NCBI GenBank assembly: GCA_010279815.1
Contig: QEOQ01000694.1
Location: forward strand, 694,423-758,422
Source: Brachionus plicatilis
Taxonomy: Eukaryota > Rotifera > Eurotatoria > Ploima > Brachionidae
DNA length: 64,000 nt
Reading direction: 5' to 3'
The translations under genes and the position numbers were made by a program. Shown here piece by piece: positions 47,857 through 59,372 of the stretch. The number at the start of each line of letters is the position of its first letter. The stretch's first letter is position 1. Under the pieces are notes generated by a model that was given only the letters and a program-made list of their open reading frames with translations, had not been told where the DNA came from and did not search any database.

Positions 47857-48388
47857 ATTTTTGCACACAAGTCTTAGTAGTCCACCAAAATAGCTACTTA
47901 GAACGGCGAATAATTAATGTAGCGATGATTCTGACCGATGAATTGCCGTTCCAGCAAGATATTGTGGTGAAAAGTTTAAGTCTACATTACTAGAAAAAAG
48001 TAAAAAAAAAGACAAAGTTTAACTTGAAAAAAAAATATTTCTAAGTAAAAATCTTATTTTTGCGATAGTTGCAAATAGATGAACAGCTTAAATTAATCGA
48101 AAAACTCTGCTAATCTAAAGAGCGATTTCTATAAAATTTTACTCTTATAGCTTTTAATAAAATTTAATTTTAAAATATATTTAAATAAAAAATATTACCC
48201 TTAATTTGAGAACAAGGTTTTCTGGAAATATCTCTAGTGCTTTTTTTTTCTAATTTCAAAAGCTTATTTTCCTTTAATATATAATATTTGATTGTTTCCG
48301 TAATTTTTGCCTTTGTTTCTTTATAAAATTCCATTTTAATATCTTTTAAAATCTCATTTTAGAATAAAGAAAAAATAATTTATTTAAA

Positions 48389-48772
48389 AAATGCCACCAA
48401 AATATTCCGGTTGAAAAATTGTATTTTGGTTCGTATTTATTTCTAAACAACAACCAAATATTGAAAAAGCATCAGGGTCGCTTTTAGGCTATCTTGAATC
48501 GATCTGCAATTTACCCACAGAAGACTATAAAGAATGCCGAAATTTTGACGAAGTAATTTAATATTTAAATCTTTTTATAACATATATTTTTTTATCAAGT
48601 TTGAAGTTAATAGAGTAATTACAGTTTTCTTATTACATCGAAAGAGAAAATTCGAACTCTTTGCTGAATTACTCGCGAAAGATGCAAAAATTGAAAAACC
48701 TGGCATTTTACTAACAGCTCCAATCGATGAACCAGGGCCTTTATCTCAGGAACATATGTTACTGGAAGAATA
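48389..48772 (+). pseudogene. decayed coding fragments, unidentified
   Basis: A start MPPKYSG is followed by a stop and then, in frame, KASGSLLGYLESICNLPTED YKECRNFDEV to a stop. After a gap another frame reads HRKRKFELFAELLAKDAKIE and ends at about 48772. Codon use looks coding but the frames are broken. An acidic fragment at 49140-49235 (VVESSDDEEEQLPMQLL) could be from the same gene, split by the candidate LTR at 48775-49010. Confidence 0.3.
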
Positions 48773-48774
48773 AC

Positions 48775-49010
48775 AAGGATAGTTGTTTAATAGTTTATTG
48801 CAATAATATAAATATATATAATAAAATATAATAATATAATATAATGTCTTCTCAAAAGGATTGTGTTCGTTTCTTATATATAGCGTTGACATCTGTATCT
48901 CGTTAGGAATAATGAATCTTCTAGAATAGGATTCCATTCTGATTCTAGAAGTATTGCGAGGCGTGTTAATTAATAACATATTAATAACATTAATAATATA
49001 GTCACGTATT
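48775..49010 (-). mobile_element. candidate solo LTR
   Basis: Minus-strand reading begins tgttattaatt, has a TATA-like ctatatataag about 90 bp in and a caataaa poly(A)-type signal near the end, a layout typical of LTRs. I found no clear target-site duplication and no second LTR, so the call is weak. Confidence 0.3.
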
Positions 49011-49249
49011 CTCTATATATGATTTAAACACGAGTTGATCATCAAGTGAGTGAGTGCTTAAAGTGTGGGTAACACATATTCTAGAGCTCATTTCTGGAGA
49101 TCTTATTGCTCATGAGAATACTCCAAAAACATAATCAACAGTAGTAGAGAGCTCTGATGATGAGGAGGAGCAATTACCAATGCAATTATTAAAAGGAAAA
49201 ATGACAATTTCTAAGTCATTCGAAATTCTTTTCGGTAAGAAATGATAAG

Positions 49250-50920
49250 GACAATAAATAAATTCTGAAAGTTTTCTTTTAATTAATCATCGACTTTTAA
49301 AATCAATCGAATTTAAGACAATTTTTTTGTCTTTGTAAAAAAAGAAGTTTTATTTGCGATATTTTAAAATTTTTGTATGTGTTTAATTTTAAATTTCAAA
49401 ATTTTTATTTCAAAACCAACTTAACATTCATTCAGTTTTTTTAGGAAAATCAATAATTGGTTAATTGAAATTTTTTTTTTGTTTTTTTTTGAGTAAGTCC
49501 TGTAACATTTTTTGTTACATCATGTGCTAAATTCTTATTTTATTACTTCATTCCATTCAAAATATAAACGAATTTAAGATTTTGAACTGAACTTTTTGAA
49601 CGAAACTTCACAATGCTGACCGTCCAACCCATCAGACTCATAATAATTTATTAGCCAACACGTTCTCGCAAAAAAGGAAATTTACGAAAAGAATTTTTTT
49701 TCTATAAAAATTTAGTTTTTTTTTAAATAAGCAAAAAATTTTAAGTTAATTTTTTTTCTTGCGTCGACGCTGTACGCCCACATATTTTTCCAGTCTGACA
49801 CTTTTTTAGCGAGCATTCCTTCATTAAAATTTCTAAAAAAAACATGAAATTTAAAATTAATAACGACATGGCCGACTTGGCAAAAAGTAAATGACAGAGG
49901 CCGGGCCGGACGCCCAGATGGCGTTACGGTTTTATTTGAATCGCTGTAGATGAGGTAAAAGTATCTGCTAAATAGAAAACTTCTTCAAAATCTGAGTTTG
50001 CAAAACTATTAAATGAAAAAAATAGTAAAAAAGAGAAAAAAGTTAGCCAATTTTCAAAAAAACACATAGCAATTCTAAAAAGGTAACGAAAAAGGAGATG
50101 AGTGCCTCCTCTTTATTGGACATTATAAATTGGATATTGATAAATTTTAATGTATTATTAATTCTTTTACAAAAAGAAGTGCTCATAAGTAGTAATGTTG
50201 GTTATTGACTGCTTTTTTGAAATTTTAATTCAAATAAATTCTTATTTAATCAATGGTTTAATGAAAAGGATTGTTTTGATTAAAAAAATTAAATTTCCAA
50301 TTACAAAAATTTAATAAAATTAAAACTAAAAAATTTTTTAATTTGAAAAGAAAAAGGAAAATGTTTAATTTTATGGGACTATAGAAACTATAATCACAAA
50401 TTAATAAATTATACAACTGATTTAATAAAACAAACACAAATTAAATTTATAATCACAATTTTAGTTCTTTTCCACTGATCTAGTTATATTACCAATAATT
50501 TCTTTTTTTTTTTTTAAATATAATTAGGGGGTGATCCCCAGGTTCGTCAGAATGGCTTACGCCTTCGTTTAAACTCAATTATTGCAAAAAAATGGTAAAA
50601 ATAAAATGGTAAAACCAGTAATTTCTAATTTAAACCATATTTGATTGCTATAACTATAAATTTAATAAAAAATTATCAAAAGAAGCAAAAAAAAAACAAA
50701 ATAAAAATTAAAATTCATTGGGCCGCCTAAATAACTTCACGGAACGGAAAAAAATTCAAAATTAATTCTTAATTAAAGCCTGCTTGAAACTGACACATTT
50801 TTTATTATTTTAGAGGATTAAAACTGATCATAATGATAAAAGATTCGGAAATATCAAGAAATCTAATATTTGTGACACACAAATGAAAAAAAATTATTTT
50901 TTTGTTTGAATAAATTTTTG
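49250..50920. other. AT-rich spacer with one GC patch
   Basis: No gene recognised. A short GC-rich patch at 49870-49945 contains ggccgggccggacgcccaga and recalls the ggccgg block at 36232-36486, but it is too short to link with confidence. Confidence 0.35.
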
Positions 50921-50924
50921 CAAA

Positions 50925-51242
50925 GGCAAAATGTTATTTATTGTACATTTTCATATTTTTACATTTTTACATTTTTGAGAGAAGAAAAAAAAGTCTCAAA
51001 ATCAAAAAATCTAAAAAAATTTTCATTCAAGAAAAGTAATAATAAATTCGCAATTACTTAAAAAGGAGTTTTAGAAAAATTTAAAAGTGAAAACCAACGA
51101 TAATTTTTTGAAAATCCCTTTTAATTAATTGCGAATTTATTATTACTTTTCTTGAATGAAAATTTTTTTAGATTTTTTGATTTTGAGATTTTTTTTTTCT
51201 TCTCTCAAAAATGTAAAAATGTACAATAAATAACATTTTGCC
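50925..51242. repeat. ggcaaaatg-family MITE, copy 2
   Basis: It has the same termini as the element at 20562-20795 (ggcaaaatgttatttattgt and its inverse) and the same inner motif aattgcgaatttattattac on both strands. The TSD tttgcaaa/tttgcaat matches at 7 of 8 bases. This copy is 318 bp against 234 bp, because it keeps both inner arms. Confidence 0.85.
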
Positions 51243-51463
51243 TTTGCAATTGCATTTTTATTCTGTTATTTTTTTTTTGATAATTTTTATTAAATTTATG
51301 TTTATTGAAGTCAAAATATGGTTTTAAATAAAAATTAGTGGTAATTTAAGTAGATTAGTTGAAAAAAAATTAATGTTTAATTTAAAATTTAATTTGAGTT
51401 ATTAAATTAGTTAGTATAATTTACTATTTTTATGGTATTTCTATCTATTTTTGTGGTTTGATA

Positions 51464-51496
51464 ATATTATCGCTCAATCTTTGAGCGATAATATTT
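51464..51496. repeat. perfect 15-bp hairpin
   Basis: aatattatcgctcaa and its exact complement are separated by three bases (tct). It is isolated in AT-rich sequence; a role is unknown. Confidence 0.6.
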
Positions 51497-51832
51497 TATG
51501 TGTAAAATCAGAATTTTGAAGAATGCTTAGAATTAAGCATTGTTTAACTTTAGTAACTTTTTTGTTTTACACAAAGTAATTGTTTAATTTTTCGCTTCAA
51601 AGAAAAGTTCAACAGATTTTTGTAGAAGACTAAGAAGACTAAACAAGTAAATTCGTTATGACCATAAATAACTCAGTACAGATTTTGTAAGCTATCGTGT
51701 TAGCTTCGAAAATTAATTTTCGATAATAAAGCAGATACAAATTAAAATTGTTGTTAAACAAGGGGATTGTAAAAATGTTTAAGTAGCTTCATGAGAAAAT
51801 GTATTCAATTTTTAAAAGAGAGCTTGATTTTT

Positions 51833-52150
51833 TTATTTAAATTTTAGACCAAAAATGTCTAAAAGAAAAATGACCAGATGTGAAACAATAAAGATTAAAA
51901 TCTTTATGAAAAATAAACTTTCTAATAATCTTATCCTCGGCTTTTTGGAATCGCCACTGACTTCTATCCAAGATGGATCTAGAATTTTAGATGGCAATAG
52001 TGTTGCGAATTTTGCTGCTCTCTTGTTAGTTTGGCAAGCGATATATTGTAGGATTACTGCTTCGACCTTTTTGTCGAGTCCTGGGAACCAGATTTTTGTT
52101 CTAATCAGTCCTTTGGTTTTTACTATTGCTTGGTGTCCTTGGTGAGCCAT
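51833..52150 (-). pseudogene. Ty3/gypsy-type integrase fragment (H2C2 finger)
   Basis: The minus strand reads MAHQGHQAIVKTKGLIRTKI then WFPGLDKKVEAVI and QYIACQTNKRAAK. H-x3-H and C-x2-(C/T) spacing and WFPGL are the zinc-binding start of gypsy integrases; the second cysteine of the C-x2-C pair reads T. After WIEVSGD the match ends abruptly, before the catalytic D-D-E core. The break runs into sequence shared with the inverted repeat at 51885-51920. Confidence 0.7.
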
Positions 52151-52595
52151 CAATAAAGAGGCTGAGGAGAAAGCCTAAGAGCAAGCCAAGCAAAGTGGTC
52201 TCAACAAGGGAGATGAATAACCAAGAAGGTGCGAAAGCCAAAAGCTTCGGTCTAAAAAGCCAAGGGTTAGATTTGTAACCGGTTTATAATAAAACAATGT
52301 TTAATCTTTTAAAAGCTTTATTTAAGTTATTGAACGTTCTGAAGTTCAAAAAATGGAATTCTTATCTATACCTATATGATCGTGTCAAGAACACGAGCTT
52401 ATAATTAAGTCAAGATGTGAGCTTAATGTATATGTCAGCATTTCGAAGCGCCTAACTTCTGAGATACGTGACAAGTATAATTCTTACTTATCTTTGTGCA
52501 TCAGTTGACAATCTGATGAATAAGGGATTATTCAGGGTAAGAGATTATTGGAACGTTTATTTTTCATAAAGATTTTAATCTTTATTGTTTAAAAT
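51880..52595. repeat. inverted repeat with about 36-bp near-identical arms (LTR remnants?)
   Basis: aaacaataaagattaaaatc tttatgaaaaataaac at 51883-51918 is the exact inverse of 52554-52589, with weaker pairing outward to gattatt. The right arm ends a segment (about 52375-52595) that could be an LTR. On the minus strand the left arm directly follows the integrase fragment. I read this as two LTR ends of one family brought together head to head. Confidence 0.45.
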
Positions 52596-52957
52596 AAGTG
52601 GCCGAGAAAGAGACTCTAAAATCTAAAAAAATTAGTAGGAAAATAAAAATAAAAATATGATTGATTTTTTTTTATCAATTCTTGTTACCATTTTTGCTTT
52701 CAAAGATTTTGATGCAAAAAAAGCTGGAAAAAAATCTTATTTAAATAAAATTTAAATAATAAAATAGAGGAAAACATATTTATGGTAACATACTTTTTCC
52801 TTTATTTTCTCTATTATTAAATATTATTTTTTTTAAAGTGGTGCTAACTCAAAGGTCCTGCTTTAGCGCATGCACCGTTTCTCATCTAATCAGTAAAATT
52901 TTGTGAGTCAAATTGCCTGAATGTTTTAATCTAGAAATATTTTGATAAGCAATTAAT

Positions 52958-52963
52958 TTTATT
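52958..52963 (-). terminator. poly(A) signal of B4GALT-like gene 2
   Basis: AATAAA on the minus strand, about 20 nt beyond the stop codon at 52983. Confidence 0.5.
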
Positions 52964-52982
52964 TAATTTTAAAATTAAAATC

Positions 52983-54431
52983 TTAATTAACATCTGGTTG
53001 ACCGACATCAATAACAAGATGGGTAAATAACCGGTATTTGAAGATAGATTTTAATTTGTAATTGACTGTGTTCAAACCGTCATCGTGTTGTTTGTTCTTA
53101 ATTTCCTTCAAGATTTTGAAACGCTTCATATTTCGTTTTTGAGTTGTATGCCTAAGCATTTTATAAATAGTGTTATTTGAAGGTCTATCAAATCCCAAAC
53201 GAGTTCCATCTAGTCTATAATACATGTCGTCATCTTCTCCTCCTAAACAAATAAGACTAAAATTAAGTTAGAGGATTTTTTTTTAAATACCCCATCCCCA
53301 GAATCTATTCGAATAACCATTGACTTGGAGATAATTCTCGAATTTAAAAAATATAACACCCCCAATAAGAATAGGGTAAAAACTTCGATAGTCAATCTTT
53401 CCGACTAGAATCGATAAATGCTTTGGACGCTTTTCAGGGCAAGTATACAAATTCATGTAACCTAAATAATTTAAAAAAAATGAATGTTAATGAATATGAT
53501 TTTGTCAAACTCGGTTCAAAAGAATCACATTTTTTTTTAAAATCAAAAAACCCTCTGTTTAAAAATAAAAATCTTTTTAAAACTAAATATTTTCTTGTTG
53601 TATCAATATTAATATTAAGTCTTATAATCACTGGCAAAATACCTTCCGCTAGAGAAATATAGAAACTAAATTCGTGCTGAATTCTCAGAGTCACTTAATA
53701 CACAAAGGATGAATTCATCTTCAAAAAATGTTATTTGATTTTTTATCTTTTTTAATGTTCGTTTGAACGGATTTTTACAAAACCATGAATTATAAAAAAA
53801 CAGATTGATTTAAAAAATATTGAAATTTACTAGTGGGAATCAGATCTACATCATGATAAACAATGCATCCAAAATCAGATGCTAGAGTGAAATTTTTGGT
53901 TGGTTTTTGGATGATTTCAATAAAAGCAGCATTGTTTACTTTGCCTTTGTTAAATTTGTCACTGTTTACTTGCTCGACTACGAAAATTGTGTACTTTAGC
54001 CTTTGCTTTTGGAGAAAAGGATGCATGTTGTACAAAAACACTCTGAGATTGTGTTCACGATTTTTGTATGGAATGACTATGGCAACACGGCTAACAGGCT
54101 CACAATCTTTTGGTTCAAACTGTCCACCAATATTTAAATTATTCATAAAACTCAAGTCTTCTTCTGTTCTGTCGTAATTTATTTCGGTTTGGAATGGCTG
54201 AAAACGTTGTGTAAAATTCGTTTTTATCAAGACGTTTTCATGTGGATTTATGAAGCTAATGTCACATTTTGGTTTTGTTTTATTAGTTGATATTAAATTT
54301 GTTTTTCTTTTATCCACAATTTTTGAATTTGTATAATTATAAGATTTGTTATTTAAATATACAATCAGTTTTATTAAGATAATAATTATTAAGAATTTGA
54401 AAATTATTGAATAACCCCTGAATAATCGCAT
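52983..54431 (-). CDS. beta-1,4-galactosyltransferase-family enzyme, copy 2
   Basis: Exons 53831-54431, 53291-53461 and 52983-53242 join in frame to 343 aa plus stop. Exons 2 and 3 have exactly the lengths of copy 1 (171 and 260 bp). TM: IIFKFLIIIILIKLIVYL. Motifs: VAIVIPYKNREHNLRVFL, FNKGKVNNAAF, YHDVDLIP, CPEKRPKHLS, YSNRFWGWGGEDDDM, YKMLRH and DGLNTVNY. The WGWGGEDDD motif is canonical here, unlike copy 1. Leu again occupies the Tyr289-equivalent site (ILIGGV). From exon 1 residue 50 or so onward the protein is almost identical to copy 1, while exon 3 is only about 55-60% identical. Golgi UDP-Gal or UDP-GalNAc transferase is inferred from the family. Confidence 0.9.
53480..53662 (+). CDS. 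possible 60-aa membrane micro-ORF in intron 1 of copy 2
   Basis: The plus strand reads MNVNEYDFVKLGSKESHFFL, a lysine-rich stretch, then a hydrophobic span YFLVVSILILSLIITG and a stop. A basic segment before a single TM looks like a type II anchor. It lies antisense in the 369-bp intron 1 of the glycosyltransferase; copy 1 has only a 53-bp intron there. No domain is recognised and chance is possible. Confidence 0.25.
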   Translation: MNVNEYDFVKLGSKESHFFLKSKNPLFKNKNLFKTKYFLVVSILILSLIITGKIPSAREI

Positions 54432-54439
54432 AATTCAAT

Positions 54440-55320
54440 TAATATCTACAGGTTTTTATAAAATAAAGATTATAAATTATCAAATTTATCATAATTTTTT
54501 TTTTCAATTTTTTTTTGACACATTTAGTCAAACAAAATTATCAAATGATATCATTATTCATTTATATCAAACTCTATTTTATCTTCCTTCTTCAAGTTGT
54601 TACTTTTTTGCTTTAATTCAATGAGATAATGAAATCATTTTTAAGTACAAAATAAATATTTGTAAAAAAAATTATATTAATTTTTTAAGATTAATTCTTC
54701 ACATAAAAATTTCTGTGAAAATTTTAATTATTTCAGCTCATCTATTTCTTTACTCTTTCATGATCTTAAGCATATTGAATTTTCGATAAAAGAACAACAA
54801 CTAAAATCTTAAAATATTTTAACTTATTTACTTTAGTTTTAAAAATTTTTCTGCAAAATGTATCAGCTGAAACAAACTTTCTGCCACCAAAATTAAATCT
54901 GCAAAAACTCTGCAATTTAATTTTAATGATTTTCTAATACATTTAGTGCTTTGTAGAGAAAAAAATACCAGTAACGAACTTGATGTTAAGAGCTTATTAA
55001 TATTTGATTATAATTCTATCTCTTAATTTTTTTAAATGCAGTGATTAAATTTAATATTTATAGATTGTACCACTAAAGGTTATACTCTTTACTCTCAATA
55101 TTGAATATTAGATTCTTAAAAAAAATATTATTTTGAATCAAATAATTCATCTTTATGCTTTTTATTTTATTTTCAACCATTAGAAATAATAATTTTTAAT
55201 TAAAATGTAAAAAAATGTTACAATTTATCAAAAGATTCCTTCAATTAAAAATCTTATGTTATTTAATCTTAGCTCAATAGAGTCCAAAATTTTTTACTTG
55301 CATTTTTTATAAAAAAATCA
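54440..55320. other. AT-rich spacer upstream of B4GALT-like gene 2
   Basis: No gene, paired ends or RNA gene visible. It would contain the promoter of copy 2. Confidence 0.4.
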
Positions 55321-55344
55321 ATGCAAATTTGACGAGCCTAATAG

Positions 55345-55910
55345 CATTAAAGAGATTACCTCAGCGCTTAAAAGGTTGAAAGGTAAGACAGCTTCTGGAC
55401 CTCATAAACTTATATTAAAATATTTTAAAAGAAATCATTCATCTTTTAGCTCAAGTCTTAGAGAAAGTAAAATCCCATGGAATTCTGCCTACATTGCTAT
55501 GATACCTAAAAAATCTCTTTTAAAACAAGACCCAGCTAACTGCTGAACAATCCGTATGACAAGCTGTCTAAGTTGGAACATATAGTCTACTCGAGATTAT
55601 ATAGGTATTTAGAAAAAAACTCATTACTAATTCAGAAACAATCACGTTTAACAAAAATCGACGAACCGCTGATAATCTTTTCTTCCTAATTCAAAAAAAT
55701 TTTAGAATCATTTAAAAGAAAGAAAAAAGTTTGTTCCCTATTTTTTGATATCTCCAAAGCGTTTATTAGGGTTTGGCATGATGATCTTATTTATAAACTG
55801 ATAAAGATGCGCCTTCCGACTTACCTAATACATTGGATTAATTCATTCTTAGACTCAAGATCATTTAAAGTAAATATAAATGGTCATACATCGGTCATAC
55901 TGCAGGCGTT
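55345..55910 (+). pseudogene. LINE reverse transcriptase remnant
   Basis: Broken plus-strand frames give ITSALKRLKGKTASGPHKLI, then WNSAYIAMIPKKSLLKQDPA, and finally LESFKRKKKVCSLFFDISKA followed by FIRVWHDDLIYKLIKMRLPT YLIHWINSFLDSRSFKVNIN. This follows the order of CR1/jockey-type RT motifs. The normal F-D-I-S-K-A-F-D reads F-I at the last position, and several stops interrupt it. Confidence 0.7.
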
Positions 55911-56099
55911 CACTAAGTTTCTTTCCTGCTAATTCTACGAGTAAACTCGCGATTAAATTATTAATCATAATTCACATTTGAATATATAATCTGAACAGAG
56001 TTATGATTATATAATTTTACAATGAAAGTAATCTCAGTTATTATACCAAAAAATGCTGGAAAATAATCGATTTTCCATCGAATACGTCCTTTTTTAAAA

Positions 56100-56954
56100 G
56101 GCATAGTTTTTCGTTAGTAGATAATTGTTTTTTTCAGAAGATAATTTTATTTTAAAAAAAAGATAATTTAATGAAAAGATAAATGTTTTTGTTAGTAGAT
56201 TTTCACCTTTTTCGGTAGATAATTATTTTGTTACGAAGATAATTGTTTTGTTAAGTAGATAATTTTTTTTATGTGTTAGATTAACTAATTATACTTAATT
56301 AGCACTTAATAAGTGTTTCTTATTAATTAAAAAGTTTCGTTCATTAATAAAAATAAGTTTTCTTAATTAATTGTACTCTAAAACAAGTATAAAAATCGAT
56401 ATCTATAAACAAAAAACTTATCATTAATTAACAAATTAAAAATATGGAAATATCTGAATCATCTACTACTTCAATTCTCGCGGTAAATAACTCGCAAGAA
56501 AATAATGGTGACGATACAGATAATGACGTTGAAGAAATTGTTTCAAGTAAACGTGGAAATGCAAAGGTATATGATGACTATGCAACTTATACCAATTACA
56601 AAGAATTTATAGAAAGTTTGGATAATGGGTTGATAGACAATAATCAATGGATAAAAAAAGATAAAAGGAATACAAAAAATGGAGAAAAGCGAAGAGAAGA
56701 AAACCGTAATAAACGGAATTAATTTTTTTTTATTTTTTTCTTAATTAATTTTTTTTTCTTAATCAATTTTTTTTTTTTTTATCTATTATAAAAAATTAAT
56801 TTTTTTTTCTTAATCAATTTTTTTTTTATCTATTATAAAAAAATTATTATATATGATAAAAAACATTTATCTTTTTCTTTGTATTTTTTTATCTTTTAAA
56901 AAAAAATAAAATATCTTCTGGAAAAAATAAATATCTACTGACTAAAAATAGTCT
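56100..56954 (+). mobile_element. short MULE-like element with tagataat arrays and 11-bp direct repeat
   Basis: The ends (atagtttttcgttagtagata on the left, tatctactgactaaaaatag on the right) are inverted, and tagataatt or agataatt motifs recur inside each end. The flanking direct repeat cttttttaaaa is exact at 56089-56099 and 56955-56965. It carries one short reading frame. It belongs to a different family from those at 38801 and 45422. Confidence 0.6.
56444..56722 (+). CDS. 92-aa protein of the MULE-like element, unknown function
   Basis: It begins MEISESSTTSILAVNNSQEN, has an acidic tract (DDTDNDVEEI), then YATYTNYKEFIESLDNGLID and a strongly basic end. Acidic start, then F-x-S-x-x-x-F-x-x-x-I-like helix, then K-rich tail is how MULE transposases often begin, before the C-x-x-C finger. 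The catalytic domain is absent. The frame is intact. Confidence 0.45.
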   Translation: MEISESSTTSILAVNNSQENNGDDTDNDVEEIVSSKRGNAKVYDDYATYTNYKEFIESLDNGLIDNNQWIKKDKRNTKNGEKRREENRNKRN

Positions 56955-56965
56955 CTTTTTTAAAA

Positions 56966-59050
56966 CTTTTAAATACATAATAATTTCATAAGAGATATCT
57001 TATCATTGTTAAAAATCCATTAAATTAAATTAATATTTTTATAAATAAAATATTTGATTATGATTACAAATTTTTGATGCATTTCTGGTTAAAAAAAATG
57101 TAAATAATTTAAACGCTCTGGTTGAGAGCCTTAACTTCATAATTTTAAAATTTTTGTCTAAAAGAATTTATTTTAGATTAATTTTTCAAAAATATTATGT
57201 CAATTCAAATAATTTGAATTTTTGATTATGGAATCTGAAATTTTAAATTTACAAATAATCAATTGAAAATTTTGCTTTAACCCAAAAGTATTCAAGAAAA
57301 ATCCAATATAGATAAATAAATTACTTACTCCATTTTCTTTTGAGGAACAAGCTTTTAATATTATTCCTTAATTTTTAAAATGATCAACCAAACATTTCTT
57401 AAAATATATTGACGAGCAGGTAATTTCTAGATGGAGTTAGTGAGTTAGGAGAGAGATCTTAGAAATCAAATAAAACTATTAAAATTTATCTTTCAAAATA
57501 TACAATCAATTTTCTTCCTCAACGAACACCTGAACATCAGCGCCGTCTCGACTCCAAGTGTAGTGTAAAAATAAAATAAAAAGTGTTCATAATTTGAATT
57601 AATCAGAACAACTGTATAAATCGACATATTAATTATTCAATTTTTTTTAACTAAAAATTTGTTCCATGAAACCATATTTTTTTGGACCAAATTATCATTT
57701 TTTATTTTTTGCTTATATTAAACTCTTTTTGATCGTTTTTTTATCTTTTAATAATTACTTTTCAGTTAAGTTCAATTTGATGATTTACTTATATTAAAAT
57801 CGTTTTCGGACATAACATAAATATTTTTAGAATAAATCATTAAAATCCTTTGGATAAAGTAATTTAGATTGATTTTTAAATATAACATAAATGTTTTTGA
57901 AACACAGGACAGTATTTGTTACGATGATCTTAAGAGAATTATCGCGAATTTTGGTAAATTAACTGGAACTCTGGTGAAAACAATAATGGCAGAAAAAATA
58001 TAAATTTTTTTAATCTTAAAACTTTTTTGATTTTTTTTAAAATTAATAAACAAATTTTAAAATAAAAAATAATCATATTTTTGATTGAATTTTCGTAAAT
58101 TTTAATTGATTTCAATAAAAAATAGTAAAAAAAAGTTAAAAAGGGCATCGAACCACCATATTTAAAATTAATTATTCATCAAACCTTTGTAATTTTTTTT
58201 TTTACTTTTTTTAATCAAATTAAGCTAGGTTTAACCCCAATTTCGGATTGGCGACTGTATTGATCTTTCCCAACTTGAATCGAGCTATTTTTAAATTAAA
58301 AGCTTTTGCTAACAAATTTGAATTTGGAATAAAACAACAGATCTAAAATTAAAATTTTTAAAATTTTTATCTAAGTGTCTAAAATTGGTTCTGTAAATTC
58401 TATCAAATTATATATTCAAAGTATCATTTAAATTCAGCTTCTGGAAATACTCTGTCAAATAATTCTCATATAGATTAATATAATGAAAATATCAGCTTAT
58501 AGAAATTAAAGAACCAATTTTAGTGTCCTACATAAAATTTTATTAAATTTTTTGTTTTTTTCATTTTTTTGTTCCAAAATTCACAACACCTATTATTCAT
58601 TTCAATGATAGAACTTATTTATTTAAAATATAGTTTTCGGGTTTATCCAAAGGATTATCCCAAAAAAAAAAATGTTTTAGTTCTTTAAAAAAATTTTTTT
58701 AAAAAATTAAAAAAATTTTCCATTGGTGTTAAAAAACGTTTCTCTTATAGATAGATCTTATTGAAAGAACTTTTTTAGTATTTTCTAATAGAAGCTAAAG
58801 TTCGCGTTTCTGTCACAATTTTTTAATTTTAACTTGAAATTAATAATTCGTATTTTAATAATGAATTTTAAAAAATTCAAGTTAAATATTTTTTAATTTT
58901 CAACAGTTAAACAAAGAATCAAAGGCTTCAATTCATTAGAAAATTTTCTTTACAGTCTAATTTATATCTTATTTGCCAAAAAGGAATTCTACTTTGTTGT
59001 GTGACTGGCCTAAATATCACAATTTTTTTATTTAAAATTTCGAGCTTTAG
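56966..59050. other. AT-rich spacer, nothing firm recognised
   Basis: Two less AT-rich snippets, at 57525-57585 (cctgaacatcagcgccgtct) and 58225-58300 (ttcggattggcgactgtatt), stand out. Neither has an open frame or a recognisable RNA fold by eye. Confidence 0.35.
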
Positions 59051-59357
59051 CACTAATCCTTGATAGCTGAATTGATACAAATTTTTGATCAATTTAAATC
59101 ATACGAAATTTGTATAAAAAAAATTATGAAAAATTTACTTTTTGTAAATACCATTTGGATATTGATTGGTTTTAAAAAAATTAAATTCTTTTTTAAAATT
59201 TTTAATTTAGTACTATGCCAACTTTATTCAATATTTTTTTTCAGTATTTTATGCTAATAGGAAAATTTATTCGATTAATAATTTAATCGATTAACTTAAC
59301 TTTCTCTAGAGTAGAGTTACCAAGGATGCTAAAAAAAAAAGAATTTGAATAAAAAAA

Positions 59358-59363
59358 TTTATT
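59358..59363 (-). terminator. poly(A) signal of the 360-aa orphan gene
   Basis: AATAAA on the minus strand about 10 nt past the stop codon at 59373; a very short 3' UTR if used. Confidence 0.45.
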
Positions 59364-59372
59364 TCATTAAAT

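Noticed and set aside
48746..48979. 77-codon minus-strand frame
   Set aside because: It runs through TATA-like and AT-repeat sequence of the candidate LTR and is not protein-like.
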